Shown here one piece after another: positions 44,521 to 52,211 of a DNA stretch of 64,000 nt. The stretch is from Sphingobacterium sp. HMA12. GTDB lineage: Bacteria > Bacteroidota > Bacteroidia > Sphingobacteriales > Sphingobacteriaceae. The stretch spans positions 481,595-545,594 of the forward strand of contig NZ_BEYR01000003.1 of the NCBI RefSeq assembly GCF_002933815.1, read 5' to 3'. The translations under genes and the position numbers were made by a program. The notes below the pieces were generated by a model. The model searched no databases. It worked only from the letters and a program-made list of their open reading frames with translations, and was not told where the DNA came from. Positions within the stretch are counted from its first letter, which is position 1, and each line of letters opens with the position of its first letter.

Positions 44521-45558
44521 ATGGAACAGAGTATTTTACAATTACACCCTGGTCTAATCTGGGGATTTGGGTTGACAGTCATCATTATGCTGTTACTAGA
44601 TTTGGGTGTTTTCAACAAAAAGAGCCATATTGTATCTTCCAAAGAAGCGACGATATGGACAGTAGTTTGGATATCGCTGGCTATGATCTTCTCCGGTGTA
44701 GTCTATTATGTATTCAATCAGGATGCTGGAGGACATGCTACTGCAATAGAAAAATTTACCCAGTTTCAGGCAGCTTACTGGATTGAAAAGGCTTTGTCAG
44801 TAGATAATTTATTTGTGTTTATCTTGGTGTTTTCTTACTTCAGAGTGCCACGTGAATTACATCACAAAGTACTGTTCTGGGGGATTTTGGGGGCGTTGCT
44901 CTTTCGGGCGATCTTCATCTTTGCAGGCGTGGGCCTGATTAATGTGACATATCTCAATCCGATACTGGATTTCTTTGGTGTGACCGCTCTACCGTGGAAT
45001 ATCAATCTTGTGTTGACAGCCTTTGGTTTGTTTCTAGTTTTTGCAGGTATCAAATCCTGGGGCAGTGGGGATGACGACGAGGACCAGGATTTTAGCGATA
45101 CAGCAGGTGCGCGATTGGTGAAGAAGTTCTGGAAAGTATCAGACAATTATGATCAGGGAAAGTTTTTTACTGTTCAGAATGGGATGAAACTTGCTACACC
45201 GCTTTTGGTCGTTGTAGCTGTGATTGAATTTACTGATGTCTTGTTTGCTGTGGACTCTATTCCTGCTATTTTCGCCATTTCTAAGGATCCATTTATTCTC
45301 TACACATCCAATATTTTTGCCATACTTGGATTGCGGTCGCTCTATTTTCTACTATCCAATTTTATCCATATGTTCAGCAAACTTCCTTACGGGCTCTCTG
45401 TGATCCTAACCTTCATTGGTGTCAAAATGATTATCTCGCCTTGGTATCATATTCCATCGCCAATTTCATTGGGTATCGTAGGTGGAATACTGATCCTATC
45501 GGTTGTGGTATCCATTCTATTTCCTGACAAGGAAGCTGGTGAAAAGCTCTCGGCATAA
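44521..45558 (+). CDS. terC: TerC family integral membrane protein
   Basis: This 345-residue protein has eight or nine membrane segments and conserved acidic helices EKALSVDNLFVFILVFSYF and VIEFTDVLFAVDSIPAIFAI, the diagnostic TerC motifs. TerC proteins are linked to manganese or calcium export and to metalation of exported proteins. In Ter systems they anchor TerD-type proteins at the membrane. The start is 10 bp after the kinase stop, and its stop overlaps the nuclease start by 1 bp. Confidence 0.93.
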   Translation: MEQSILQLHPGLIWGFGLTVIIMLLLDLGVFNKKSHIVSSKEATIWTVVWISLAMIFSGVVYYVFNQDAGGHATAIEKFTQFQAAYWIEKALSVDNLFVFILVFSYFRVPRELHHKVLFWGILGALLFRAIFIFAGVGLINVTYLNPILDFFGVTALPWNINLVLTAFGLFLVFAGIKSWGSGDDDEDQDFSDTAGARLVKKFWKVSDNYDQGKFFTVQNGMKLATPLLVVVAVIEFTDVLFAVDSIPAIFAISKDPFILYTSNIFAILGLRSLYFLLSNFIHMFSKLPYGLSVILTFIGVKMIISPWYHIPSPISLGIVGGILILSVVVSILFPDKEAGEKLSA

Positions 45559-46145
45559 TGAAAGAAATAGTTAGTCTTGAAAAAATATGGCAACTCCTGT
45601 TTGTCATCTTTTTCATATTGTTTTTATTTATTAATTGCGGGAGTGAGGCAAGAACGGAGGGAAAAAAACAAAATTTTAGTGCCAGTGGGAAAGAGAAGTC
45701 TACTCTTTCACTTCAGGAGGAAATGATCAACCGATGGCAACAAAAAGAAGTTTATGTTACTAAGGTCATTGATGGCGACACTTTCTGGGTTAATAATGGT
45801 AGTGAAAAATTTAAGGTCAGATTTATAGGAATTGATGCTCCAGAGACGCGCAATTCCCGAGGGAAACTAAAGGGACCTTATGCAAAGGAGGCAAGAGAAT
45901 ATGTGCAACAGCTAACCGAAAATAAGTGGGTTAAGCTCGAACTTGATGTTCAGAAAAAGGACAGATATAAGCGGCTGCTGGCCTACATTTATTTGCTGGA
46001 TGGTACATTTCTGAACGCGGATTTAGTAAAAGGCGGATTTGCTGTTGTAGATACCTATCCTCCCAATGTAAAACATACAGCCCTTTTTGTGAAGCTTCAG
46101 CATGAGGCGAGAGAAAGTAAGAAGGGGGTATGGGCATTAAAGTAA
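45558..46145 (+). CDS. Thermonuclease-like (SNase) lipoprotein
   Basis: This 195-residue protein has a signal ending LFLFINCGSE (lipobox-like). The staphylococcal-nuclease domain has VIDGDTFWV, VRFIGIDAPETRNS, GPYAKEAREYV and KKDRYKRLLAYIYLLDG, which contain the catalytic Asp, Glu and Arg residues. It should cleave DNA or RNA outside the cytoplasmic membrane. It is translationally coupled to terC (ATGA-type overlap) and is the last gene of the operon. The next regulated promoter starts 11 bp after its stop. Confidence 0.88.
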   Translation: MKEIVSLEKIWQLLFVIFFILFLFINCGSEARTEGKKQNFSASGKEKSTLSLQEEMINRWQQKEVYVTKVIDGDTFWVNNGSEKFKVRFIGIDAPETRNSRGKLKGPYAKEAREYVQQLTENKWVKLELDVQKKDRYKRLLAYIYLLDGTFLNADLVKGGFAVVDTYPPNVKHTALFVKLQHEARESKKGVWALK

Positions 46146-46155
46146 AATGTGTCAC

Positions 46156-46199
46156 TACGGGAAACCGTAAAATAGGATGCACTGATCCCATTATTTTTG
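46156..46199 (+). promoter_or_regulatory. TACGG inverted repeat and -7 box (site D)
   Basis: TACGGGAAACCGTA (46156-46169) is followed after 22 bp by TATTTTTG (46192-46199), which lies 7 bp before the ATG at 46207. The mRNA would therefore be nearly leaderless. Confidence 0.8.
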
Positions 46200-46206
46200 A
46201 TATATT

Positions 46207-46443
46207 ATGAAATTGATAAGCCTATTATTTATCATCCTGTTGCAGTTTGATGGTACCACAGCTTCGCTAGCGAAAGAAAGTTCAGATAAGAATACAGTAT
46301 ACGTTTGTGGTAGTGGCAAAGGGAAGCGATATCACCTCAATGAAAACTGCAGAGGATTAAAGTCATGCAGTGCCAAAACTATCAAGACAACACGGGAGCA
46401 AGCACAAAAAGAAGGTAAAACCCTTTGCGGTTGGGAAGATTAA
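46207..46443 (+). CDS. Small secreted cysteine-rich protein
   Basis: This 78-residue protein has a signal peptide (LISLLFIILLQFDGTTASLA). The mature domain has the pattern YVCGSGKGKRYHLNENCRGL ... TLCGW. The same C...H...C...C arrangement occurs next to SNase-like nucleases and in Ada-like metal-binding modules, so a zinc- or nuclease-associated role is likely but unproven. It is the first gene after the site-D promoter, with 34 bp to the next gene. Confidence 0.75.
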   Translation: MKLISLLFIILLQFDGTTASLAKESSDKNTVYVCGSGKGKRYHLNENCRGLKSCSAKTIKTTREQAQKEGKTLCGWED

Positions 46444-46477
46444 AGAAACCATTTATTGCTAACAAAACTATTTTATT

Positions 46478-47527
46478 ATGGATTTTAAAGATGAGATTCG
46501 TCAATTTGCCAAGCGCGTTGACCGACTTTTACCACAGATCAAAACAGAAGAGGCTACAAAGACATCCTTAGTAATGCCATTTTTGAAGATATTGGGATAC
46601 GATGTGTTTGACCCGTTTGAGGTACAACCAGAGTTTATTGCCGATATTGGCATCAAAAAAGGAGAGAAGGTTGATTATGCCATTTTACGTGACGATAAAC
46701 CTGTCATATTAATTGAATGCAAACATTATGCGGATGGGCTTGACCCCCACAATTCACAACTGTTCCGTTACTTCCATACGACCGAAGCAAAGTTTGGATT
46801 GTTGACCAATGGCGTAGAGTATCGTTTTTATACTGATCTCGTGACACCCAATAAGATGGATGAAAAACCATTTTTCGAATTCAAGATTATGGATATCAAA
46901 GACAATGAAGTATCCGAATTACGCAAATTCCACAAAACAGAATTTGATCTCGAAAGCATTTCCAGCGTTGCTAGCGAATTAAAGTACTTTAACGAGTTGA
47001 CTATTTTAGCAATGGGGGAGATGCAAAACCCAAGCGATGATTTTGTTCGTTTTTTTGCGAAGCAAGCCTATCCAAGTGTTGTTACGGCAAAGGTTTTGGA
47101 ACAGTTTACGCCATTAGTAAAACGGGTGTTTACACAGATTGTGAACGACCAGATCGCCGAAAGACTAAAAAGCGCACTCAAAAAAGAAACTGAAGCCGAA
47201 GAAAAGAACGCTGCAATTGCACCGACAGAACCCGATGCCTTGATTGTCACCACGGAGGAAGAGATTGAGGGATACCTGATCATTAAATCTATTTTGCGTA
47301 AAGAGATCGAGGTAGGTCGCATATTTATGCGTGATAATCAGTCCTACTGCGGCATCTTACTAGATGATAACAATCGCAAACCGATCTGTCGATTCTATTT
47401 TACGCCCAATCGCCTGCGTATCGGGTTGTTTGACAAAGACAAAAAGGAGGCTAAATATGATCTGGACTCACTGGATGATATTTACAAATATTCAGAGCAG
47501 ATCGTGGAAACCGTCATTAACTATTAA
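46478..47527 (+). CDS. Type I restriction HsdR-N-like PDDEXK protein
   Basis: This 349-residue protein has an N-terminal HSDR_N-like nuclease domain (TSLVMPFLKILGYDVFDPFE, VDYAILRDDKPVILIECKHY), with the Asp and ExK residues of the PD-(D/E)XK active site. No helicase or methylase genes adjoin it, so it is a stand-alone member of the kind annotated as type I restriction enzyme R N-terminal domain proteins. The C-terminal 120 residues are beta-rich. It is co-directional with 46207 and 47539. Confidence 0.85.
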   Translation: MDFKDEIRQFAKRVDRLLPQIKTEEATKTSLVMPFLKILGYDVFDPFEVQPEFIADIGIKKGEKVDYAILRDDKPVILIECKHYADGLDPHNSQLFRYFHTTEAKFGLLTNGVEYRFYTDLVTPNKMDEKPFFEFKIMDIKDNEVSELRKFHKTEFDLESISSVASELKYFNELTILAMGEMQNPSDDFVRFFAKQAYPSVVTAKVLEQFTPLVKRVFTQIVNDQIAERLKSALKKETEAEEKNAAIAPTEPDALIVTTEEEIEGYLIIKSILRKEIEVGRIFMRDNQSYCGILLDDNNRKPICRFYFTPNRLRIGLFDKDKKEAKYDLDSLDDIYKYSEQIVETVINY

Positions 47528-47538
47528 TCAGCTGTGTT

Positions 47539-47979
47539 ATGAAAAAGTATCTATTGTTATTTCTTATTTCATTTTCATCTATGGCCTGTAAAAAAGCTGA
47601 ATCGGAATACGATACATATGGTTATGAAACAGAATGTGATGAATGTGACATTAACTATGTTGATGATCTAGGGACTACGGTGTATGTGAATGGTCATAAA
47701 GGAACATGGAAGAAAGATTTTCCACGCTCGGTATTCACAGAGATGAAAGTGATCGTCACTGCGCGACAATCGAATTCGAATACTGTGTCTGCTCATATTA
47801 TAAAAGACGGTAAGCGGCTGGTTTCGAAGTCAGGCAATTCCAGTGTTACTGTTAGACATATCGTAAAAAGTTCGGGATCAACTAAACCTGTTTCGGGCAT
47901 CTGTGGTGTTCCAACCCAAAAAGGAGGACCGTGTCAGCGAAAAGTGTCAGGTGGGGGAAGGTGCTGGCAACACAAATAA
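47539..47979 (+). CDS. Lipoprotein with C-terminal zinc-knuckle-like motif (DUF5763-like)
   Basis: This 146-residue lipoprotein has the signal LLFLISFSSMACKKA. The middle part is strand-rich. The last 30 residues carry CGVPTQKGGPCQRKV and GGRCWQHK, a C-x-C-x-C-H pattern found at the end of many small Bacteroidota surface proteins (DUF5763-like). It follows the HsdR-N-like gene by 12 bp and ends the run before a bidirectional terminator. Confidence 0.75.
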   Translation: MKKYLLLFLISFSSMACKKAESEYDTYGYETECDECDINYVDDLGTTVYVNGHKGTWKKDFPRSVFTEMKVIVTARQSNSNTVSAHIIKDGKRLVSKSGNSSVTVRHIVKSSGSTKPVSGICGVPTQKGGPCQRKVSGGGRCWQHK

Positions 47980-48000
47980 AGATTCAGGACTGAATAAAGG

Positions 48001-48026
48001 TTGTTCAATAAAGCCTTATTGAACAA
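48001..48026. terminator. Bidirectional terminator
   Basis: TTGTTCAATAA pairs perfectly with TTATTGAACAA around AGCC, between the convergent genes at 47979 and 48042. Confidence 0.85.
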
Positions 48027-48041
48027 TCTTTAAAAAGCCAA

Positions 48042-48335
48042 TTACCTACATTCGGAGAGGTTTAACAGATTATTGTTTACAGTTGAATCAGCTTCTGTTT
48101 TGAGATATTTGGTGCCGGTCTGGGTTTCAGCTGTGATAACTTTTACATTATTACCTCTTCCATCGCTAACGTAAGCACGTCCATTTTGATTTTTAATCCA
48201 ATCGTAAATTTGTAGACGTGTGCTTTTACCGGTTGTTTGATCGTTTTCGTTGACCCATCCCAAATGTGTTATGGCCAAGTTTGGATTTTCATGATTTCCA
48301 TTGTCTTTGTTGATACACGTAATTCTAATTGCCAT
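48042..48335 (-). CDS. DUF3892-type small protein
   Basis: These 97 residues start at ATG 48335 (MAIRITCINKDNGNHENPNL); the longer open frame runs back into the promoter and is not credible. The pattern THLGWVNENDQTTGKSTRLQ and RGNNVKVITAETQTGTKYLK is typical of DUF3892 proteins, which are small and of unknown function. Its TACGG box and -7 box (site E) lie 33-76 bp upstream, so it belongs to the candidate regulon. Confidence 0.85.
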   Translation of the reverse strand: MAIRITCINKDNGNHENPNLAITHLGWVNENDQTTGKSTRLQIYDWIKNQNGRAYVSDGRGNNVKVITAETQTGTKYLKTEADSTVNNNLLNLSECR

Positions 48336-48367
48336 TTTTATAAAAATTATAGTGAACTTATTAACAG

Positions 48368-48411
48368 TAAACCTATGGAGTTTGAACGTAGTATGATTAC
48401 GGTATTCCGTA
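48368..48411 (-). promoter_or_regulatory. TACGG inverted repeat and -7 box (site E)
   Basis: On the minus strand TACGGAATACCGTA (48398-48411) is followed after 22 bp by TAGGTTTA (48368-48375), one mismatch to TAnnTTTG. The DUF3892 start codon is 33 bp further. Confidence 0.75.
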
Positions 48412-48515
48412 ACCACACTAGTATATGATTTTCTCAGTTATTTTAGGCTTTTTGTATTGATTTAGTTCGCAAAAATACAGATAGATATGCTTTTTAAGTT
48501 CCATCCCTGAACTGT

Positions 48516-48794
48516 TTACAACAACCTCTCCGCGATCTCCGCCTCGCCAACCACTACACCGCCTTGCAGGTACATCATCCGCTCACCACTTTTATAATCT
48601 GTGATTATGTCAAAGTGACCATTACAGGTTTTCATGCGTGAAAGCAATGCTTTCCTACCTGCCCTAAAGCCTTCATGTTTAGTTAAGTCAAATACATATT
48701 TAGAGCAGCTATGCCTAAATATACACTTACGTCTTCTTTCCGGTGGGATGATCAACCAATACAACCGGATCGCGGTCAATAGGAGAGACTTCAT
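48516..48794 (-). CDS. YidD-like membrane protein insertion factor
   Basis: This 92-residue protein has the YidD signature pattern of a hydrophobic start (LLLTAIRLYWLIIPPERRRK) followed by CIFRHSCSKYVFDLTKHEGF. YidD assists YidC-dependent membrane insertion. This variant keeps the cysteine-rich core, but the C-terminus (GERMMYLQGGVVVGEAEIAE) differs from housekeeping YidD, so it is probably an accessory paralogue. Its start overlaps the preceding DUF4177-like gene by 4 bp (ATGA). Confidence 0.75.
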   Translation of the reverse strand: MKSLLLTAIRLYWLIIPPERRRKCIFRHSCSKYVFDLTKHEGFRAGRKALLSRMKTCNGHFDIITDYKSGERMMYLQGGVVVGEAEIAERLL

Positions 48795-49018
48795 GGCCTT
48801 GAAAATACCACCATCTGTCTTGCCGTCGTATATCCAGGTTTATTATTAAAGCAACCATTTTCGGCGTGTACATAAGTTGTCACGCTTTCTAGTCTCACAT
48901 AGTTCCATCCGCCTGATGCACCCTGATTAATCAGGGTTTCTAATTGTTTTGCTACTTGATCCGATGTGCCTGTCCTTGGGTCTATCGATGCTACAAAAGG
49001 TACTACTTTGTATTCCAT
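48791..49018 (-). CDS. DUF4177-like small protein
   Basis: These 75 residues (MEYKVVPFVASIDPRTGTSD, ASGGWNYVRLESVTTYV) fit the EYKVxxF ... GWxYVxxE pattern of DUF4177-like proteins. Function is unknown. It precedes the YidD-like gene by a 4-bp overlap. Its leader of about 100 nt is preceded by the TACGG box and -7 box of site F. Confidence 0.75.
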   Translation of the reverse strand: MEYKVVPFVASIDPRTGTSDQVAKQLETLINQGASGGWNYVRLESVTTYVHAENGCFNNKPGYTTARQMVVFSRP

Positions 49019-49122
49019 AATATCAGTATTTGATCGGGTTAATGATTTACTTAAAGCTGTATAATAAAAGAATAAAAATAAATGTATTTTGAGTTTTATT
49101 ACAATCCATTTTACAATATTGT

Positions 49123-49166
49123 CAATTTTAAGAATAAAAAATTACAGATTATTACGGCTTCCCGTA
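49123..49166 (-). promoter_or_regulatory. TACGG inverted repeat and -7 box (site F)
   Basis: On the minus strand TACGGGAAGCCGTA (49153-49166) is followed after 22 bp by TAAAATTG (49123-49130), one mismatch to TAnnTTTG. It points towards the DUF4177-like and YidD-like genes. Confidence 0.72.
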
Positions 49167-49376
49167 AAAGTTATACCTGTGCACAAGGGTATGGAGTTCT
49201 GTACTTTAACCTACAAAAGCCTCTGCTAAAGGCAAAAATGGCCCGACTGGAAGGCACATTCCATAAGTTAATGAATAGAATCTCCAAAACAGACTTCTTA
49301 TCTGGACCAACAGCAAAGATTAGATCTGATAGAAATAATTGTATATCTTAAAAATTTGTTCAATCAAATAGTTCTA

Positions 49377-50219
49377 TTAGAAATTTCTACATGTTGCTTT
49401 TTCGATCCTTGGAAATTCTTTTTTTGATTCGCTTTTTAACGTATATCCTATTTCTAATAGAATCTTTTTATCAGAATTGTTTTTAAATACATTTTTTACC
49501 TTAAATAAATTCACTCCTTTTTGCGCTTCATAAAATTCTTCGCTAATATGAACATAGTTTTTAGGATTTTTTTGTTCCGAAAAAGAGATGGATATGTATG
49601 CAATTTCCTCAATGATATTTTCGTCAATAAACTTCAAAGACAATTCAAGGGTATCCGATTCAAGATTGGTTGGACAATTAAAAATAAATTTATCAGATGT
49701 CCCTGAAAATGTAGTTCCTTTTCTTTTCTCAGCAATACTATTACTAAGTTTTTTATTATATTTCTGTATTACATTTAAATCATCGGTGTTATTGTTCAAC
49801 TTACGACCAATTTCGCTTTTCGTTTCATTTTTAGAGCCAATAATTTTCTCAATATTTTCGATATTATTTTTATATTGAAGAAGTAACTTGTTTTGTTTAT
49901 TGATGCTATCAATAAATCTTTGATTTTGTTTAATCAATAATCTTAACTCATCTTCGTCTAGGCTATCTATACTTTTGTTCGTGTCAATGGAGAAAGTGGT
50001 GTTGATTATTTTCTTAATATTTTTACTATCTTCTTTGAATATATCATCATAATATAAATTTATAGTTATTGCAGTACTGAGAAATAATCCAACTAAACTA
50101 ATAACCAAATACCTGTATTTTTTTATTTTAGTGATATTTTTAGCTGTAATAAAAGTATACAAAGCGATTATCAGCATTGAAACAGCTGCAGATATGTATA
50201 TGTAATAAATGCTAGTCAT
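49377..50219 (-). CDS. Hypothetical membrane protein with coiled coil
   Basis: This 280-residue protein has two N-terminal membrane helices (IYISAAVSMLIIALYTFITA and YLVISLVGLFLSTAITINLY). A long coiled coil follows (LDEDELRLLIKQNQRFIDSI, INKQNKLLLQYKNNIENIEK), then a C-terminal beta-like domain (FIDENIIEEIAYISISFSEQ). No family is recognised. It overlaps the start of the next small membrane gene (50212) by 8 bp, so the two are translationally coupled and probably act together. The IS insertion upstream may have cut their promoter. Confidence 0.7.
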   Translation of the reverse strand: MTSIYYIYISAAVSMLIIALYTFITAKNITKIKKYRYLVISLVGLFLSTAITINLYYDDIFKEDSKNIKKIINTTFSIDTNKSIDSLDEDELRLLIKQNQRFIDSINKQNKLLLQYKNNIENIEKIIGSKNETKSEIGRKLNNNTDDLNVIQKYNKKLSNSIAEKRKGTTFSGTSDKFIFNCPTNLESDTLELSLKFIDENIIEEIAYISISFSEQKNPKNYVHISEEFYEAQKGVNLFKVKNVFKNNSDKKILLEIGYTLKSESKKEFPRIEKATCRNF

Positions 50220-50478
50220 TATTCGATTCTTCTATATTTTTATTATTTCTCTTCAACATGGCTAATAACGTCCCACTCCAACTTATCCCAGCAAAGATTG
50301 AGGACTTTAAAGAGCTAGGATCTAATAGAACATATGCTAATAATGATCCTATTATTGGTAAAATAAAAAAATCAATCCTTATATAAAATGATTCAGATTT
50401 GTTAGGTATAAGTTTTTGAATAAACGGTATAGTTCCTTTAAAATCGTCATTGTAAAGTGATAGTAGGTGGGTACACAA
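50212..50478 (-). pseudogene. Small membrane protein, 5' end separated by the IS element
   Basis: The surviving part is 88 residues (from TTG 50478) with two hydrophobic stretches (FFILPIIGSLLAYVLLD and GISWSGTLLAML). Removing the IS and one copy of the ATCC duplication restores an upstream frame that continues into the right flank. It reads LELFNDFNGIILFQTWIGAL from TTG 51806 on the minus strand. The element therefore lies inside the first dozen codons of this gene. Expression could resume from an internal TTG or GTG, but the original start and promoter are detached. Confidence 0.6.
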
Positions 50479-50569
50479 CGCCCCTATCCAAGTTTGGAAT
50501 AATATTATCCTGAAGTTGCTACATTTGGCTGGACATTAAGTTAAGAGAATTTAATAACTTAACAGACTT

Positions 50570-50884
50570 ATGTCAAGAGAAAGAAAAGTTTATACCAAAG
50601 AGTTCAAACTGATGAGTGTTGAACTGAGTAACACGCGTAGCGACCTTAGCGCGCTGGCCAGGGAATTGGATATTAGCCCAGCATTATTGTATAGATGGCG
50701 AAAGGAACATTCTGTAAAACAAGGGAGTAGTTTCCCTGGGAAAGGAAAAGTTATCCTGAGTGAGAGTGAACAGGAGTTAGCACGCTTAAGAAAAGAACTT
50801 CGGGATACACAGATAGAACGGGATATCTTAAAGAAGGCTGTAAGCATCTTCTCCAAGAACGACACCAAATATTCAGGTTCATAA
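50570..50884 (+). CDS. IS3-family transposase OrfA
   Basis: This 104-residue protein has an N-terminal HTH (VYTKEFKLMSVELSNTRSDL, LARELDISPALLYRWRKEHS) and a leucine-zipper-like helix (LARLRKELRDTQIERDILKK) for multimerisation. It is followed by orfB in another frame. In IS3 elements a -1 frameshift joins the two into the active OrfAB transposase. Confidence 0.92.
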   Translation: MSRERKVYTKEFKLMSVELSNTRSDLSALARELDISPALLYRWRKEHSVKQGSSFPGKGKVILSESEQELARLRKELRDTQIERDILKKAVSIFSKNDTKYSGS

Positions 50885-50916
50885 GGGACAATAAGGAAAT
50901 ATTTTCAGTCGAGAAG

Positions 50917-51747
50917 ATGTGTCAGGTGTTCAAGGTGAGCAGAGCGGGCTACTACAACTATTTAAAGGGTGTCCCTTCAAAAAGAAGTATTGAAAACCAA
51001 CAGATTACTATGGAAATCCAGGATGCATTTGTAAGGAGTAAAAATACTTATGGCAGTCCCCGTATTACCAGAGAACTACACAAAAAGAATATTAAAATAT
51101 CCAGAGTGAGGGTAGCCAAACTGATGAGAAAGGTAGGGTTAAGAAGTATTGTCAAGAAAAAATTTAAGGTAACTACAGACTCCACGCATAAGTTTTCGGT
51201 ACCGGATAATATATTGGACCGTGATTTTAAGCCGGGAACACTTGGTGCAGTATGGGTATCAGACATCACCTACATCAAAACGCAGCAGGGATGGTTGTAT
51301 CTGACAACGGTAATCGATCTAGGAGATCGAAAAGTAATCGGATGGGCTTTAAGTGAGACTATGAATGCGGTAGATACGGTGATTTCTGCTTTTAAAATGG
51401 CACAAAAAGCAAGGCCAATCACCCAGAAACTAATATTCCATTCTGATCGTGGCGTACAGTATGCCTGTCATGAGTTAAGCTCTATGCTGGAAAAAAATCC
51501 ACTCATCATAAGAAGCATGAGTAGAAAGGGAAATTGCTGGGATAATGCTGTCGCTGAAAGTTTTTTCAAGACACTGAAAGCGGAATGTGTATATCAGCAT
51601 AAATTCGCTCACAGGGAGCAAGCTGCGCTTATTGTCTTTGAATATATTGAGATTTGGTACAACCGAAAAAGGCAACATTCTGCCTTAGGCTACTTATCAC
51701 CAGAGGAGTTTGCTAGAAAAATAAATAAACAAAATATTGCAGCTTAA
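50917..51747 (+). CDS. IS3-family transposase OrfB (DDE)
   Basis: This 276-residue integrase-like transposase has an HTH_21 region (SRAGYYNYLKGVPSKRSIEN, YGSPRITRELHKKNI). The DDE triad appears as WVSDITYI, FHSDRGVQYAC and WDNAVAESFFKTLKAE. The frame extends upstream of the ATG 50917 (HQIFRFIRDNKEIFSVEK) into the orfA end, as expected for a product made by ribosomal frameshift. No stop or frameshift interrupts it. Confidence 0.93.
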   Translation: MCQVFKVSRAGYYNYLKGVPSKRSIENQQITMEIQDAFVRSKNTYGSPRITRELHKKNIKISRVRVAKLMRKVGLRSIVKKKFKVTTDSTHKFSVPDNILDRDFKPGTLGAVWVSDITYIKTQQGWLYLTTVIDLGDRKVIGWALSETMNAVDTVISAFKMAQKARPITQKLIFHSDRGVQYACHELSSMLEKNPLIIRSMSRKGNCWDNAVAESFFKTLKAECVYQHKFAHREQAALIVFEYIEIWYNRKRQHSALGYLSPEEFARKINKQNIAA

Positions 51748-51777
51748 CTAGGTGTCCATTTTATTGTTGCAATTCCA

Positions 51778-52211
51778 ATCCCATTAAAATCGTTGAACAA
51801 TTCCAAAATAAGTTGTTATATTAATTGTAATATTATAGCGTGTAAAAAGCTGGTTTGGATATAAAATCAATTATTAGTTATATTTAGTCTATCATACCAG
51901 TTTTCGTTGCTAACTTACAAAAAAAATGAGATTGAAGTGGGGGATTTCAGATTTAATAATATCATTTATTTTAGAAATTATAAATAGTGGATGAAAAATT
52001 ATTTGGACACTCTATCGTTATAAAGCTTCGGCGGTCGCTTTTCTTTATTGCGCGAAAAGCAATAATAATAGGTAGCTTAATTGAATCTTTTTCAAGGAAA
52101 TTGCTTTTATTTTTTTGCTATCTTGCCAATCTGTTTTTATCGAAAGAATCAGTGCTCTTTTCTCTTGTTTGATCATGATTCAAACATAAGTCTTCTATCG
52201 TTGCTATAATA
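51778..52211. other. Intergenic stretch right of the IS element
   Basis: Except for the displaced 5' end of the small membrane gene (51782-51806, minus strand) no gene is supported. An open frame at 51987-52172 on the plus strand has no family features. Confidence 0.5.

Larger units (their letters stand above)
50511..51777 (+). mobile_element. IS3-family insertion sequence, intact
   Basis: This 1267-bp element has imperfect terminal inverted repeats: TGAAGTTGCTACA at 50511 versus TGGAATTGCAACA (reverse complement of the right end at 51777), with TGGACA and GTTAAG further in. It starts with TG and ends with CA. It is flanked by a 4-bp direct repeat ATCC (50507-50510 and 51778-51781), so it transposed here and has not been rearranged. 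It contains orfA and orfB. Confidence 0.85.

Noticed and set aside
48042..48416. Longer 124-residue start for the DUF3892 protein
   Set aside because: The extra 27 residues would be encoded by the site-E box and promoter; the family begins at MAIRITCINK.
49082..49351. Plus-strand 89-codon frame
   Set aside because: It spans the site-F promoter on the opposite strand and shows no protein family features.
51987..52172. Plus-strand 61-codon hydrophobic frame
   Set aside because: It lies in AT-rich DNA with no leader, homologous family or terminator that supports it.
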